A DNA stretch of 64,000 nt from Polaromonas glacialis (GCF_000709345.1 NZ_KL448323.1:3190516-3254515); one strand, 5' to 3'. Counted from the stretch's first letter, positions 25,880 through 35,441 are shown. The notes: generated by a model from the letters alone, not told the origin. Program-made: numbers and translations.

Positions 25880-26302
25880 ATGAAGATTCTTCTGGCCGTT
25901 GACGGCAGCCCGTACACCAAGAAAATGCTGGCCTACCTGACCACGCACGACGAGCTGTTCGGCCCGCGCAATGAATACACCCTCCTGACGGTGCAACCCC
26001 CCTTGCCGCCCCGGGCGCGGGCGGCCGTGGGCAAGGAAATCGTTGACGGCTACTACGCCGACGAAACCGAAAAGGTCATGGCGCCGATCACTGAATTCCT
26101 GTCGCACCACAATCTGGTGGTCAAGCGCGAGTGGAAGGTGGGGCATGTGGGTGAAACCATTGCCAACTTTGCCGACGAGGGCAAGTTCGACCTGCTCGTG
26201 ATGGGCTCGCACGGCCATGGCACGATTGGCAACCTGGTCATGGGCTCGGTCGCGACGCAGGTGCTGTCGCACTGCAAGGTGCCGTTGCTGCTGGTTCGCT
26301 AG
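25880..26302 (+). CDS. Universal stress protein (UspA family)
   Basis: Cytoplasmic stress protein of 140 residues. The N-terminal MKILLAVDGSPYTKKML and C-terminal ATP-binding loop (MGSHGHGTIGNLVMGSVA, G-x2-G-x9-G-S) are intact, so it is probably of the ATP-binding type. The ribosome site AAGGAG lies upstream. The leader contains a CR-B hairpin ending 32 bases before the start and the gene is followed at 26319 by a CR-A copy, so both ends of the transcript may be structured. Confidence 0.92.
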   Translation: MKILLAVDGSPYTKKMLAYLTTHDELFGPRNEYTLLTVQPPLPPRARAAVGKEIVDGYYADETEKVMAPITEFLSHHNLVVKREWKVGHVGETIANFADEGKFDLLVMGSHGHGTIGNLVMGSVATQVLSHCKVPLLLVR

Positions 26303-26318
26303 CATCGCGGCGGGCAGA

Positions 26319-26386
26319 ATGCTATCTAAACAATAGCTGAATACGCTTTGCCAGCAAGCGGAAAAGGCCTGAAAGGCTTGAAAACT
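26319..26386 (+). repeat. CR-A interspersed element, copy 4
   Basis: Core GCTATCTAAACAATAGC, then arms ACGCTTTGC / GCAAGCGG and an AAAAGGCCTGAAAGGC tail, directly after uspA. Confidence 0.75.
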
Positions 26387-26411
26387 TCGCCTTGGAAGCA
26401 GGTTTGCCGGC

Positions 26412-29400
26412 TCAGGCGGCCGCAGCGCCCAGGGTGAAATAAAACGTGGCGCCTTCGCCTTGCACCGACTCGGCCCAGACCCTGCCGCCATGGCGCGCCA
26501 CGATCCGGTGCACTGTCGCCAGGCCGATCCCGGTGCCGGCAAATTCAGCCTCGGTATGCAGGCGCTGGAAAGCGCCGAACAGCTTAGGGGCATACGCCAT
26601 GTCAAAGCCGGCACCGTTGTCCCGGACGAAATACACATCCTCGTCGTCGGAGCCGACCATGCGGCCCAGCGTGATGCAGGCGCGGTCCTTGCGGGCGCTA
26701 AATTTCCAGGCATTGCCGAGCAGGTTGTACAGCACCTGCGTGAGCAGGCGCGGGTCGCCCTGGGCCATCAGGCCAGGCTGCACGTCCAGGCGGACCAACC
26801 GGCCCGGCTCGCGCTCTTGCAGGCCGGCCAGCACCACCCCGGCCCTGGCGCTCAGGTCCACCGTTTCCCAGGTCAGGCTGGAGCGCGACACCTGGGCCAG
26901 CGACAGCATGGCATCGATCAGCTCGCCCATCTGCCCGACGCCGGCCCGAATGCGCGCGAGGTAATGCTGGCTGCGCTCGGCCAGCGGCGTCGTGCCCTGG
27001 CCGGCGATTGACTTGGCCAGCAGGTTGCTGAAGCCGTTGATGCTGCTCAGCGGGCTGCGCAAGTCATGCGACACCGAATAGGAAAACGCCTCCAGCTGCT
27101 CATTGGCAAACTTCAGCTGCGCCGTGCGTTTTTGCACGCGATCTTCGAGGCTGGAATTGAGCAGCAGGATTTCTTCGCGTGCCTGGCGGCGCTCGCGAAT
27201 GTCGGTGTTGACGATCATCACGCCGTTGACCTGTCCGCTTTCGTCGCGCACCACGGTCCCGCGCATCTCGACATACACCGGCGAGCCGTGGCAGTCGGCC
27301 TGCTCCACCTCGCCGGTCCAGTCGCCCTCGGCCGCCTTGATCTGTTCGATGGCGTCGGTCAGCACCTGCGGGTCGCGGTACATCAGCGTCTGCATGGTCT
27401 TGCCCAGTACCTGTTCCGCCGGCCAGCCATAGAGGCGCTCGGCGCCCCGGCTCCAGAAGCGGATGCTCAGGTCCAGGTTGCGCACCACGATGGCGCCCGG
27501 CGCCAGGTCGATCAGCGAAGCCTGCTCATGCAGCCGCGCCGCCGTCCTGCGTTCGGCCTCCTCGCTGCGCCGCTGCTCCAGCCGGGTGCGCAGGCTGACG
27601 ATGCCAAAGGCCAGGTTGTCGGCCAGTTCCTGCAAGAGCTGGATCTCTTCGGGGGCAAATCGCTGAAGCTGGCCGGCATACAGGCACAGCACGCCAAAAC
27701 TGTGCCTGTCGCTGCACAAAGGCAATGCGAGGGTGCTGAAATAACCCCGCTGCATCGCCGCATCACGCCAGTGAAATTCGCTGTCCAGCTGGCTGACATC
27801 GCCGGTTTGCTGCGGCAGCCCGCTGCGGATGGCCCGGCCCGCCGGCCCCCGCCCCTGCGGCCGGTCGTCGCGCCAGCACAGGGTGATGGTTTCCAGATAC
27901 CCTTGCTCGGCGCCCGCATGGGCCACGGGCTGGATGGTTTTTTCCTCGTCATCGTTGGCAAAGCCGACCCAGGCCATGCGGTAGCCGCCGACCTCCACGG
28001 CCACGCGGCACACCTCGGCCAGCAAGGCGGCTTCGTCATGAATCCGGTTGATGGCCATGCTGGAACGGCTCAGCATCTCCAATGCCCGGTGAGTGGCGGC
28101 CAGCGCCATCTCGGCCAGCTTGCTGTCGGTGATGTCGCGTATGGTGCCCACCACGCGCTCAAGTTCGCCGGCGTCGCTGAACACCGGGTAGGAGCGGTCG
28201 CGCAGCCAGCGTATCCGGCCATCGGCCGAAAGGATGCGGTACTCGACCCTCGAATTGTGTCCCGCTTCATTCAGCGCATTGGCCTGCGCCAGCACCGGCA
28301 GGTCTTCGGGCAGGACGGCATCGACCTGGGAGCCCGGCACGGCGTACAGGCTCTCGCAACTGCGGCCCCAGATTTTTTCATAGCCCGGGCTGACATAGCG
28401 CACCTGGCCCTGGTGGGCATCGACGTTGTAGAACACGTCCTCGATGTTTTCGGCCAGTTCGCGAAAGCGCGCCTCGCTGCCGACCAGCGCCTGCTCGGCG
28501 CGCGCGCGCTCCAGCGCCAGCCGCGCCAGCCGGATGGCCGCTTCGATCAGCCGCTGATCGGCAGTCTGCGGCCTGCCGGGCGTGCGGCGGTAAATGGCAA
28601 AGGTGGCCAGCACTTCACCATCGGTCGCCACGACCGGCGTACTCCAGCAGGCCAGCAGCCCATGGGTGGCCAGCAGTTCCCGGAAATCGTGCATCAGCGG
28701 GTCGCGCCTAACGTCCTCGACGATCACGCTTTCGCGGCGAAAGGCTGCGGTTCCGCAGGCGCCCACGCCTTCCCCGACGCTCAGGCCGTCGGTGGCGCGG
28801 ACGAATTCTGGCGGCAGGCTGGGCGCGATGGCCTGGCGCAGCTGCCCGCCCTGCGACATGAGCATGGAACACAGGCTGTCCGGCGCGCTGCTTTCGATCA
28901 GCCGGAGGATGGCCTCAATCGACTCGCGCACCGGCGCGCCCCTGGCGATCAGGACCAGCACTTCCTCCTGCGCCAGGGCAAAGCTTTCCGCCGCCTTGAC
29001 ATCGGTCACATCGACGAACACCGCCAGGGCGCCGAGCGAGCAGCGGTCGGCGCCGAGCAGCGGACGGGTGCTCATGCGCAGGATACGGTCCGGGGCGTGC
29101 GGCGGGGAAAATCTCAGGTCCCAGTTGTCGATGCTGGCGCCCGCCAGGGTCTGCGACAAGGGCCCGTTCGATTCGAGGCTGGTTCCATCGAACGACTTGA
29201 GCGGGCTGACGTGCCGCCAGTCGCTGAACAGCGCGTCTTCGCCGGGCGTGGGGAATACCTTGCGCGCGGGCCGGTTGAACAGCAGGAAACGGCCCTGAGT
29301 GTCGATGGCGATCACGCCTTCGCTCATGCTGTTGAGGATCAGGTCGAGCATGGCGCGCTCGGCATCGCCCTTGCGCAGGGCGGCATCGAGTTCGCCGCGC

Positions 29401-30461
29401 TGCGCCTGCAGGGATTCGGCCATGCGGTTGAAGGCCAGCGCCAGCCGGCCGATCTCGTTGTGGTGCGAAAGGCCCAGGCTGACGCGCGCCAGAAAATTGC
29501 CGCGCGCGATTTCGTTGGCTTCCTTCAGGATGGCATTGGCAGGTTTGACCACCAGGCGCCGGCCCATCGCCCAGGCGCTGGCCATGCCCAGGGCGGCCAT
29601 GGCCAGCAGGGCGGCCAGATCAGCCATCAGCAGGGTGCGCGGCGTGGCGACCAGGACATTGCGCGGCACGCTGATGGCCACGAACAGCCCGCCCTTGGAG
29701 GCGCCGACCGGGGCATAGGCGTACACCTGCTCGACGCCGCGGCTATCAGCCGCCTGGCCGACGCCCGGCTGCCACGACCGGGCCGCGTTCAGCACTACCG
29801 GATCGCGCTCCTGGCTGCCGGCCTGGCCGGCGGCCGGATGGGATGCCAGGACCACACCCTGGCGGTCGATCACCCGCAGCAGTGCGCCTTCCAGGATTTT
29901 TTCCGCCGCCAGGACTTCGACAAACCTCGTGACATCCACGGCGGCAAAGGCCACGCCGTTGAGAATGCCCCCGGTGCTGTACACCGGCATGCCGAAGGCC
30001 ACGCCGGGCCGGCCCGTGGACCGCGAAACCGCATAGTCGCCGACTGAAAACGCCTGCTGTTCAAGCGCCTGGGTAAAAAAGGCCCGGTCGCCGATATCTA
30101 TATCGGCGACCGGACTGGCGGCATGGCACGACAGCCTGCCGTCCAGGTCCACAACGCCCAGGTTGGAATACGCCGTGTCCTGCGTCTGCAGGTTTTTCAG
30201 GTACTGCGCGCACAGGCGGTTTCGCGTGTCCTTGATGGAAGGGCCGCTGGCAATGTCGCCCAGCAGCTGGGCGGCCCGTTCGACCAGTCGCTGCTGGTGC
30301 GCCGCCGCCAGCAGCGCACTGGACTGCAGGCCGGCCTGGGCCAGCGCCAGCACCGTCTGCTGGTTTTTCGCCGCCGACCAGGCGAACAGGCCAAAGACCG
30401 GCACCAGCCCGGCCAGCACGAGCAGGACCAGGCGGGAACGAAGGCCGAGCCGGCTCAACAT
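26412..30461 (-). CDS. Multi-domain sensor histidine kinase (1349 residues)
   Basis: Membrane histidine kinase. Order read from the protein: helix 1 (10-29), extracytoplasmic double-Cache-like sensor (30-275), helix 2 (about 278-299), HAMP (300-355), PAS (370-490), GAF (500-655), PAS (665-785), GAF (795-965), PAS (985-1095), coiled linker, HisKA with phospho-acceptor H1132 in SYSVSHDLRSPLSS, and HATPase with NLLGNAWKFS, DNGAGFD and GTGIGLA. There is no receiver domain and no response-regulator gene next door. The gene follows an amino-acid binding protein gene by about 115 bp on the same strand, so the two are probably co-transcribed. Confidence 0.93.
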   Translation of the reverse strand: MLSRLGLRSRLVLLVLAGLVPVFGLFAWSAAKNQQTVLALAQAGLQSSALLAAAHQQRLVERAAQLLGDIASGPSIKDTRNRLCAQYLKNLQTQDTAYSNLGVVDLDGRLSCHAASPVADIDIGDRAFFTQALEQQAFSVGDYAVSRSTGRPGVAFGMPVYSTGGILNGVAFAAVDVTRFVEVLAAEKILEGALLRVIDRQGVVLASHPAAGQAGSQERDPVVLNAARSWQPGVGQAADSRGVEQVYAYAPVGASKGGLFVAISVPRNVLVATPRTLLMADLAALLAMAALGMASAWAMGRRLVVKPANAILKEANEIARGNFLARVSLGLSHHNEIGRLALAFNRMAESLQAQRGELDAALRKGDAERAMLDLILNSMSEGVIAIDTQGRFLLFNRPARKVFPTPGEDALFSDWRHVSPLKSFDGTSLESNGPLSQTLAGASIDNWDLRFSPPHAPDRILRMSTRPLLGADRCSLGALAVFVDVTDVKAAESFALAQEEVLVLIARGAPVRESIEAILRLIESSAPDSLCSMLMSQGGQLRQAIAPSLPPEFVRATDGLSVGEGVGACGTAAFRRESVIVEDVRRDPLMHDFRELLATHGLLACWSTPVVATDGEVLATFAIYRRTPGRPQTADQRLIEAAIRLARLALERARAEQALVGSEARFRELAENIEDVFYNVDAHQGQVRYVSPGYEKIWGRSCESLYAVPGSQVDAVLPEDLPVLAQANALNEAGHNSRVEYRILSADGRIRWLRDRSYPVFSDAGELERVVGTIRDITDSKLAEMALAATHRALEMLSRSSMAINRIHDEAALLAEVCRVAVEVGGYRMAWVGFANDDEEKTIQPVAHAGAEQGYLETITLCWRDDRPQGRGPAGRAIRSGLPQQTGDVSQLDSEFHWRDAAMQRGYFSTLALPLCSDRHSFGVLCLYAGQLQRFAPEEIQLLQELADNLAFGIVSLRTRLEQRRSEEAERRTAARLHEQASLIDLAPGAIVVRNLDLSIRFWSRGAERLYGWPAEQVLGKTMQTLMYRDPQVLTDAIEQIKAAEGDWTGEVEQADCHGSPVYVEMRGTVVRDESGQVNGVMIVNTDIRERRQAREEILLLNSSLEDRVQKRTAQLKFANEQLEAFSYSVSHDLRSPLSSINGFSNLLAKSIAGQGTTPLAERSQHYLARIRAGVGQMGELIDAMLSLAQVSRSSLTWETVDLSARAGVVLAGLQEREPGRLVRLDVQPGLMAQGDPRLLTQVLYNLLGNAWKFSARKDRACITLGRMVGSDDEDVYFVRDNGAGFDMAYAPKLFGAFQRLHTEAEFAGTGIGLATVHRIVARHGGRVWAESVQGEGATFYFTLGAAAA

Positions 30462-30575
30462 CGGGAATTTCCGGGCGGGATCAATGGGAAATGGGTGAAA
30501 CGCGGTGCGGGCATGGGGTCGGGCGAACGCCTGTGCGGCGCGCGTGGCGGGGTATGGCTGACAGGCGCCCTGGCT

Positions 30576-31814
30576 TTACTGCTTGCGCTGCACAAACAGG
30601 TTGCGCTTGGCGTCTTCGGGGTAGGCAAAGGTCACCGCGCCATTTTTGACCATGCCCATCACCAGCATGTTCTGCGTGGTTGCCTCCTTGTCCTGCTTGC
30701 TGAAGGGCTGCTCGTAGGTGGCGGTGACGCCGTAGTAGATGCGGTTGCGGCTTTCCAGCGCGGTCTTGATGGCCGGGCCGGTGAGCTTGCCGTCGCGCAC
30801 GCCGAACAGCGAATGGACCAGCACGTACACCGCGTCATAGCCCTGCGCGGCGGCCATCGGGACCGGAATCTTCTTGACCTTGTACTTGCGCGCATAGCCG
30901 GTCAGGAACGACGCCCGGCGCTCGTTGCTGGGCTCGGCGATGAAGGTCTGGGCCATCAGCGCGCCCTCGGCAGCTTCCTTGCCGCCGTCGATGAAGAAGG
31001 GAAACGACAGCGTCCAGGCACCGACCTGCGGCACCTTCCAGCCCAGCGACTGGCGGCCCCGGGCAATCACCGCATTTTCCGGGCCGACGGTGTAGCTGAA
31101 CACCACGTTGGCGCCGGCCGCCCTGGCGGCCTTGAGTTCCTCGCCCAGGTCTTTCACCCCCAGCGCAAACCGGGCGACATGCACCGGCTTGAGCTGTTTG
31201 GCGGCCAGCGCGGCCTCGACATCCTTCAGGCCGGCCTCGCCGTAGCCGGTGGTGTCGGCAAAAATGGCCACCTTGTCCCAGCCACGCTTGACGATGTCAT
31301 CGACCACGAAGGGCGCCTGGATGGCGTCGCTGGGCGAGGTGCGAAAGATGTAGCTGTCGGGCGCGGGGTATTTGGCGGTGAGCGGCTTGCCGGTGGCGCA
31401 CGGGATGATCAGCGGCAACTGGCTGGTCTGGTACACCTCCAGCGACTTGGCGGCGACGCCGGTGTTGCAAAAGCCGATGGTCGCCACGACCTTTTCAGCG
31501 ACCAGTTCCTGCGACAGTTTCAGACCGATGTCGGGATTGGCCTGGTCGTCCTTGCGAACGATCTCGATCTTGCGGCCCAGGTAGCCGCCGACGGCATTGA
31601 TTTCATCGACCGCCTGCAAGATGCCGTTGAGCATCGGCACGCCGAAGTCCGCCGAGCCGCCGGTGAATGGGCCGATGACGCCGATCTTCAGCGTATTGCC
31701 GGCTGCGCCCGCCGCCGGATCGCCCTGCGCGCTGGCCGGCAGCGAAACAGTCAGCGCGGCGGCAAGGGCTCCGGCCATGGCGGCGCGCAGGCCGCTGGAA
31801 GTCAAGGAAGGCAT
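30576..31814 (-). CDS. Branched-chain-amino-acid-type ABC substrate-binding protein, orphan
   Basis: Periplasmic binding protein of the LivJ-like (Peripla_BP_6) type, 412 residues. Signal peptide up to about PASAQG, then KIGVIGPFTGGSADFG, the glycine-rich VGGYLGRKIEIVRKDDQANP and typical later segments. No permease or ATPase genes lie nearby. It precedes a large Cache-containing sensor kinase on the same strand, so it may present a ligand to that kinase or share regulation; this is inference. The usual role would be uptake of an amino acid, amide or aromatic acid. Confidence 0.9.
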   Translation of the reverse strand: MPSLTSSGLRAAMAGALAAALTVSLPASAQGDPAAGAAGNTLKIGVIGPFTGGSADFGVPMLNGILQAVDEINAVGGYLGRKIEIVRKDDQANPDIGLKLSQELVAEKVVATIGFCNTGVAAKSLEVYQTSQLPLIIPCATGKPLTAKYPAPDSYIFRTSPSDAIQAPFVVDDIVKRGWDKVAIFADTTGYGEAGLKDVEAALAAKQLKPVHVARFALGVKDLGEELKAARAAGANVVFSYTVGPENAVIARGRQSLGWKVPQVGAWTLSFPFFIDGGKEAAEGALMAQTFIAEPSNERRASFLTGYARKYKVKKIPVPMAAAQGYDAVYVLVHSLFGVRDGKLTGPAIKTALESRNRIYYGVTATYEQPFSKQDKEATTQNMLVMGMVKNGAVTFAYPEDAKRNLFVQRKQ

Positions 31815-31872
31815 CGTTTTTCTCCTGGGTTACCCAAGTATATGAAACAGTGTGTTTTTTGTGCAGTTCATT

Positions 31873-32787
31873 TCAGGCGGCCAGCGCCACTTCGGCCGAC
31901 CGGGTCAGCGCGCAGCTCAAGGCATCGAGCACTTCGGACTCCAGGTTCCAGCAATGCCAGTAGAGCTGGATCGGCAGCACGCACGAAGGCGCCAGGTTGA
32001 CCAGTAGGCCCTGGTCCAGCAGGGGTTGCGCGAGCAGGCCCGGCAGCACGCTGGCGCCCCAGCCGGCCAGCACGGCGCGCACCTGGCCTTCGGACGAAGG
32101 GACGAACAGCTGGTTGAGCATGACGCGCTTGAGCCCGAAGGCCTTGCCGACGAATTCGCTCTGCATGTCGTCCTTGCGGTTGAAGGCGACGAAGGCAATC
32201 TCGCGGAAATTGTGCGCCGTCAACGCATCTAGGCCCAGACGCTCCTGCGCCAGCGCGGGCGTGGCGACCGCGACGTATTCCATCGCGCCGAGCGGCACCA
32301 CCTTGCAGCCGCGCAGCGCCTGCTTGAGCGTGGTGACGCAGCCCAGCACCTGGCCCTGGCGCAGCCATTCGTGCGTGAAGTCCTGGTCGTCGGTGATGAT
32401 TTCCATCGGCAGGCCCGACTGCGCCAGCGCGGTCAGCGCCGGCAGCGCCCAGGTGGCGATGCTGTCGGCGTTGATGGCAATGGATATGCGCTCTTCCTCG
32501 CGCGCGCCGCGCAGCGAACTCGGCGCGAGTTCCTTCAGGTCGCGCTCCAGGTCGGCGCGCAGCAGGCGCAGCATGCGGGTGTGCTTGAGCAGCAACTGCC
32601 CGGCCGAGGTGGCCTTCAGCGGCCGGCTGCGCACGATCAGCACCGTGCCGACCTGCGCCTCCAGCGCGCGCAGGCGCTGCGACACCGCCGACTGGGTGAT
32701 CGACAGGCGCCGCGCGGCGCGCTCAAAGCCGCCCTCTTCCACGATGGCCGCCAGGCATTCCAGGGCATCCGGGTCAAAAGTGCTCAT
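31873..32787 (-). CDS. argP: LysR-family regulator ArgP/IciA type
   Basis: Product of 304 residues beginning MSTFDPDALECLAAIVEEG, with the helix-turn-helix FERAARRLSITQSAVSQRLR. The N terminus and lengthy effector domain (LPMEIITDDQDFTHEWL, LPGLLAQPLLDQG) match ArgP, the lysine/arginine-responsive regulator. The open frame extends to 33024 but the ATG at 32787 is the family start. ArgP genes are often divergent from an amino-acid exporter gene (argO/lysE); here it is divergent from a D-amino-acid dehydrogenase gene. Confidence 0.88.
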   Translation of the reverse strand: MSTFDPDALECLAAIVEEGGFERAARRLSITQSAVSQRLRALEAQVGTVLIVRSRPLKATSAGQLLLKHTRMLRLLRADLERDLKELAPSSLRGAREEERISIAINADSIATWALPALTALAQSGLPMEIITDDQDFTHEWLRQGQVLGCVTTLKQALRGCKVVPLGAMEYVAVATPALAQERLGLDALTAHNFREIAFVAFNRKDDMQSEFVGKAFGLKRVMLNQLFVPSSEGQVRAVLAGWGASVLPGLLAQPLLDQGLLVNLAPSCVLPIQLYWHCWNLESEVLDALSCALTRSAEVALAA

Positions 32788-32828
32788 TCGGAAGGCTTTC
32801 AGTATTAGTTGGCCTGATGATTTAGCTG

Positions 32829-32846
32829 ACAGTTTAATTTGACTGT
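32829..32846. promoter_or_regulatory. Candidate LysR-type operator between argP and dadA
   Basis: ACAGT and ACTGT arms with 8 bases between, in the 109-bp divergent spacer. Confidence 0.4.
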
Positions 32847-32896
32847 TATCCGGCGCCAAGCTCCTGCACACTTGCGTTTTGCAAAAGGGGAACGGC

Positions 32897-34264
32897 ATGA
32901 AGGTTGTGGTTTTAGGCGCAGGCATCATCGGCGTGAGTACCGCCTGGCATCTGCAGCAGCGCGGGCACGAGGTCACGGTGGTGGACCGGCAGCCAGATGC
33001 CGCGCTGGAAACCAGCTTTGCCAATGCCGCGCAGATTTCCGTCAGCTACTGCGAGCCCTGGGCCAACCGCGACGCGCCGCTGAAGGCGCTGAAATGGATG
33101 TTCCGCGACGATGCGCCGCTGCTGTTCAGGCCGCAGTCGCCGTTTGGCGAGGGCTGGCGGCAATGGCGCTGGGGCCTGCAGTTCCTGGCGCAGTGCAACG
33201 ACGCGGCCTTCGAGCGCAATGTGCAGCAGCTCGTCGCGCTGGGCGCCTACAGCCATGCCGCGCTCAAGGACGTGGTGCAGGCCACCGGCATCGACTACCA
33301 CCGGCTGGAGCGCGGCATTGCCCACTACTACACCGAGCAGAAATCGTTCGACACCGCCGGCGACGCAGCCGAGCTGATGCGCAAGTACGGCGTGGCGCGC
33401 CGGGTCGTTTCCACCGCCGAGCTGCTGAAGATCGAACCGGCCCTCAGCGCCTTTGCCGACCATATCGTCGGCGGCACCTACACCGCCAGCGACGAAAGCG
33501 GCGACGCCCGGGTGTTCACTCAGGCCCTGGCCAGGCGCTGCGCCGAGCGCGGCGTGACGTTTTTGTACAACCACGACGTGCTGCGGCTTGAAAAAGCCGG
33601 CAATGCTATTGAATCCGTAGCTATACGCGCCCGTGGAACAAGCGCAAAAGGGCTAAAAGATGCTCAATTCAGGCCCTTCAAGCAACTCAAGGCCGATGCG
33701 GTGGTGGTGGCCTGCGGTTCCTACAGCGCGCCGCTGCTGCGCACCGTCGGCGTGGACTTGCCGATCTACCCGGGCAAGGGCTACAGCGCCACGTTCAAAC
33801 TGCGGAGGCCCGAGTTGGCGCCGTTCGTCAGCACCATCGACGATGAAGTGAAGTGCGCCATCAGCCGGCTCGGCAACGAGTTGCGCGTGGCCGGAACCAT
33901 CGAGGTCGGCGGCTACGACCTGTCGCTCGACACGCCGCTGGCCAAGGCCAGGTGCCGCATGCTGGCCCGGCGCATCGAGCAGGTGCTGCCCGGCGTGTGC
34001 GACACGCGGCTGGAAGAAGAAGGCGGCACGCCGCAGTTCTGGTGCGGCCTGCGCCCGGCCACGCCGACCAACATTCCCTACATCGGCAAGACCAGGGTCA
34101 GGCGTCTGTGGGTCAACGCCGGCCACGGCACGCTGGGCTGGACGCACGGCGCGGGCTCGGGCAAGGCCCTGGCCGAGCTGATCAGCGGCGAATCGCCGGC
34201 GATGGCCTTCGGCTTTTACGGATTCGACAATGGCCACCGCCAGCCCGGGCTCTCCGCCGCCTGA
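32897..34264 (+). CDS. dadA: D-amino-acid dehydrogenase (DadA-like) with an internal insertion
   Basis: FAD-dependent dehydrogenase oxidising D-amino acids at the membrane. Dinucleotide motif GAGIIG (8-13), CGLRPATPTN and NAGHGTLGWTHGAGSGK near the C terminus. ATG 32897 follows AAGGGG closely. At 455 residues it is longer than usual for the family (about 415-435); the excess matches residues about 236-262, which are the translation of a CR-A element and its flank (AIESVAIRARGTSAKG). The element sits in a surface-strand region between LRLEKAG and LKADAVVVACGSYS, so the enzyme may still work. Probably controlled by the divergent argP product. Confidence 0.9.
   Translation: MKVVVLGAGIIGVSTAWHLQQRGHEVTVVDRQPDAALETSFANAAQISVSYCEPWANRDAPLKALKWMFRDDAPLLFRPQSPFGEGWRQWRWGLQFLAQCNDAAFERNVQQLVALGAYSHAALKDVVQATGIDYHRLERGIAHYYTEQKSFDTAGDAAELMRKYGVARRVVSTAELLKIEPALSAFADHIVGGTYTASDESGDARVFTQALARRCAERGVTFLYNHDVLRLEKAGNAIESVAIRARGTSAKGLKDAQFRPFKQLKADAVVVACGSYSAPLLRTVGVDLPIYPGKGYSATFKLRRPELAPFVSTIDDEVKCAISRLGNELRVAGTIEVGGYDLSLDTPLAKARCRMLARRIEQVLPGVCDTRLEEEGGTPQFWCGLRPATPTNIPYIGKTRVRRLWVNAGHGTLGWTHGAGSGKALAELISGESPAMAFGFYGFDNGHRQPGLSAA
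33602..33667 (+). repeat. CR-A interspersed element, copy 5 (inside dadA)
   Basis: Core GCTATTGAATCCGTAGC, arms GCGCCCGTGG / AAGCGC and an AAAAGGGCTAAAAG tail; read in frame as part of DadA. Confidence 0.75.
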
Positions 34265-34369
34265 GCCTGTTCCCTGCTCCCCGGCAGCGCCCGCAGGGTC
34301 ACCTTTTCCTACAGACAATACTTTTTCAGGCTGACAGCCGGGAGGCGCAAAGCCGGCGACAGTGCAGGG

Positions 34370-34666
34370 ATGACGACACAAAAATCCCGCACTTCACCCA
34401 ACAACACACCTGACCAGCCGGCCGCCGGCAAGGGCATGCCGGCGAAAGCCCCGCAAGCGCAAGACCCCATGGTGGGCAAGCAGCCCGACCTGAAGGACGG
34501 CTCGGCCCAGGACAAGCTGGAATTGCCGAGCGACCGGGACCAGGCGCAGGACATGACCGCCGATCAGCCCGACCCCCGGATCGAGCAGGCAGCCAAGGAC
34601 GTCAAGGACGGCAAAAAGGACACGAGCAAGGCGACCGAAACGGATCAGACCTACAGGAAGCTTTGA
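34370..34666 (+). CDS. Small hydrophilic, probably disordered protein
   Basis: Product of 98 residues, rich in Asp, Lys, Gln and Pro, with no hydrophobic core and no cysteine (e.g. GSAQDKLELPSDRDQAQDM, AAKDVKDGKKDTSKATETDQ). CAGGG precedes the ATG. Composition resembles stress-associated hydrophilic proteins, but no family can be assigned. A CR-A element follows. Confidence 0.65.
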   Translation: MTTQKSRTSPNNTPDQPAAGKGMPAKAPQAQDPMVGKQPDLKDGSAQDKLELPSDRDQAQDMTADQPDPRIEQAAKDVKDGKKDTSKATETDQTYRKL

Positions 34667-34675
34667 GCGGTCACG

Positions 34676-34747
34676 GTTTTTCAGCCAAATACGGCTTTTG
34701 CGCACGACCGGCATGCATAGTAAGCTATTTATCTCATAGCATTTAAC
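34676..34747 (-). repeat. CR-A interspersed element, copy 6
   Basis: Core GCTATTTATCTCATAGC at the right, then GCATGCCGGTCGTGCGC arms read on the minus strand; just after the hydrophilic-protein gene. Confidence 0.7.
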
Positions 34748-34838
34748 GCCAAATGAACGCCGGCTCCGTCCTGCGCAGGCGAGCGGCGCAAGCCCCGAAG
34801 CCGGCGCGTGCCGGTGGCTTCAGTTAAATTAGCGCCCT

Positions 34839-35357
34839 ATGTTGCCCCTATCTCCCCCTCGCCAGGCGAGCAGCCCGAGCTTTTCGCCCCGGGAATTCCG
34901 CGCCTCCCTGGCGATGTTCGCCACCGGCGTGACCATCGTCACGGCACGCACGCCGGCCGGGGTGCTGGTCGGCCTGACGGCCAATTCCTTCAACTCGGTA
35001 TCGCTCAATCCGCCGCTGGTGCTCTGGAGCCTGTCGCAAGGCGCCAGCTCGATGGCCGCGCTGAGCACCGGTTCGCACTACGCCATCAACATCCTGTCGG
35101 CCGATCAGAAGGAACTGGCCGAGCGCTTTGCCAGCCGGCGCGAGGACCGCTGGCTGGACGTGGCATTCAGCGAAGGCGCCAGCGGCGCGCCGCTGCTGGA
35201 TGGCGCAGCCGCGACGTTCGAATGCTTCAACCGCAGCCGCTACGAGGAAGGCGACCACGTGATCTTCGTCGGCGAGGTCGAGCGCTGCAGCCACCAGGCC
35301 GGCGCCGCGCCGCTGCTGTACCACGGCGGCAGGTTCTACACCGAGCATCCGCTGTAA
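34839..35357 (+). CDS. Flavin reductase-like domain protein
   Basis: Product of 172 residues, FMN-binding split-barrel of the HpaC/flavin-reductase type. Seen: FRASLAMFATGVTIVTAR, GLTANSFNSVSLNPPLVLWSL (first 20 or so of the conserved flavin-binding block), HYAINILSADQKELAERFA and a C-terminal HGGRFYTEHPL. Such proteins supply reduced flavin to monooxygenases or act alone. No monooxygenase is adjacent. The EamA carrier gene follows after 84 bp on the same strand. Confidence 0.9.
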   Translation: MLPLSPPRQASSPSFSPREFRASLAMFATGVTIVTARTPAGVLVGLTANSFNSVSLNPPLVLWSLSQGASSMAALSTGSHYAINILSADQKELAERFASRREDRWLDVAFSEGASGAPLLDGAAATFECFNRSRYEEGDHVIFVGEVERCSHQAGAAPLLYHGGRFYTEHPL

Positions 35358-35441
35358 GCCGGCGTCACGCCCTTTCGGCCGGCCTGGCCGGCGGGCGGCG
35401 GTCGCCCGCGTCCCTGCGTTTTCCCATGCCACGGATTCTTC

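Noticed and set aside
27066..30047. 993-codon plus-strand ORF opposite the large sensor kinase
   Set aside because: It is the antisense shadow of a high-GC gene; its translation is low in hydrophobic pattern and matches no family, while the minus-strand frame shows many conserved domains.
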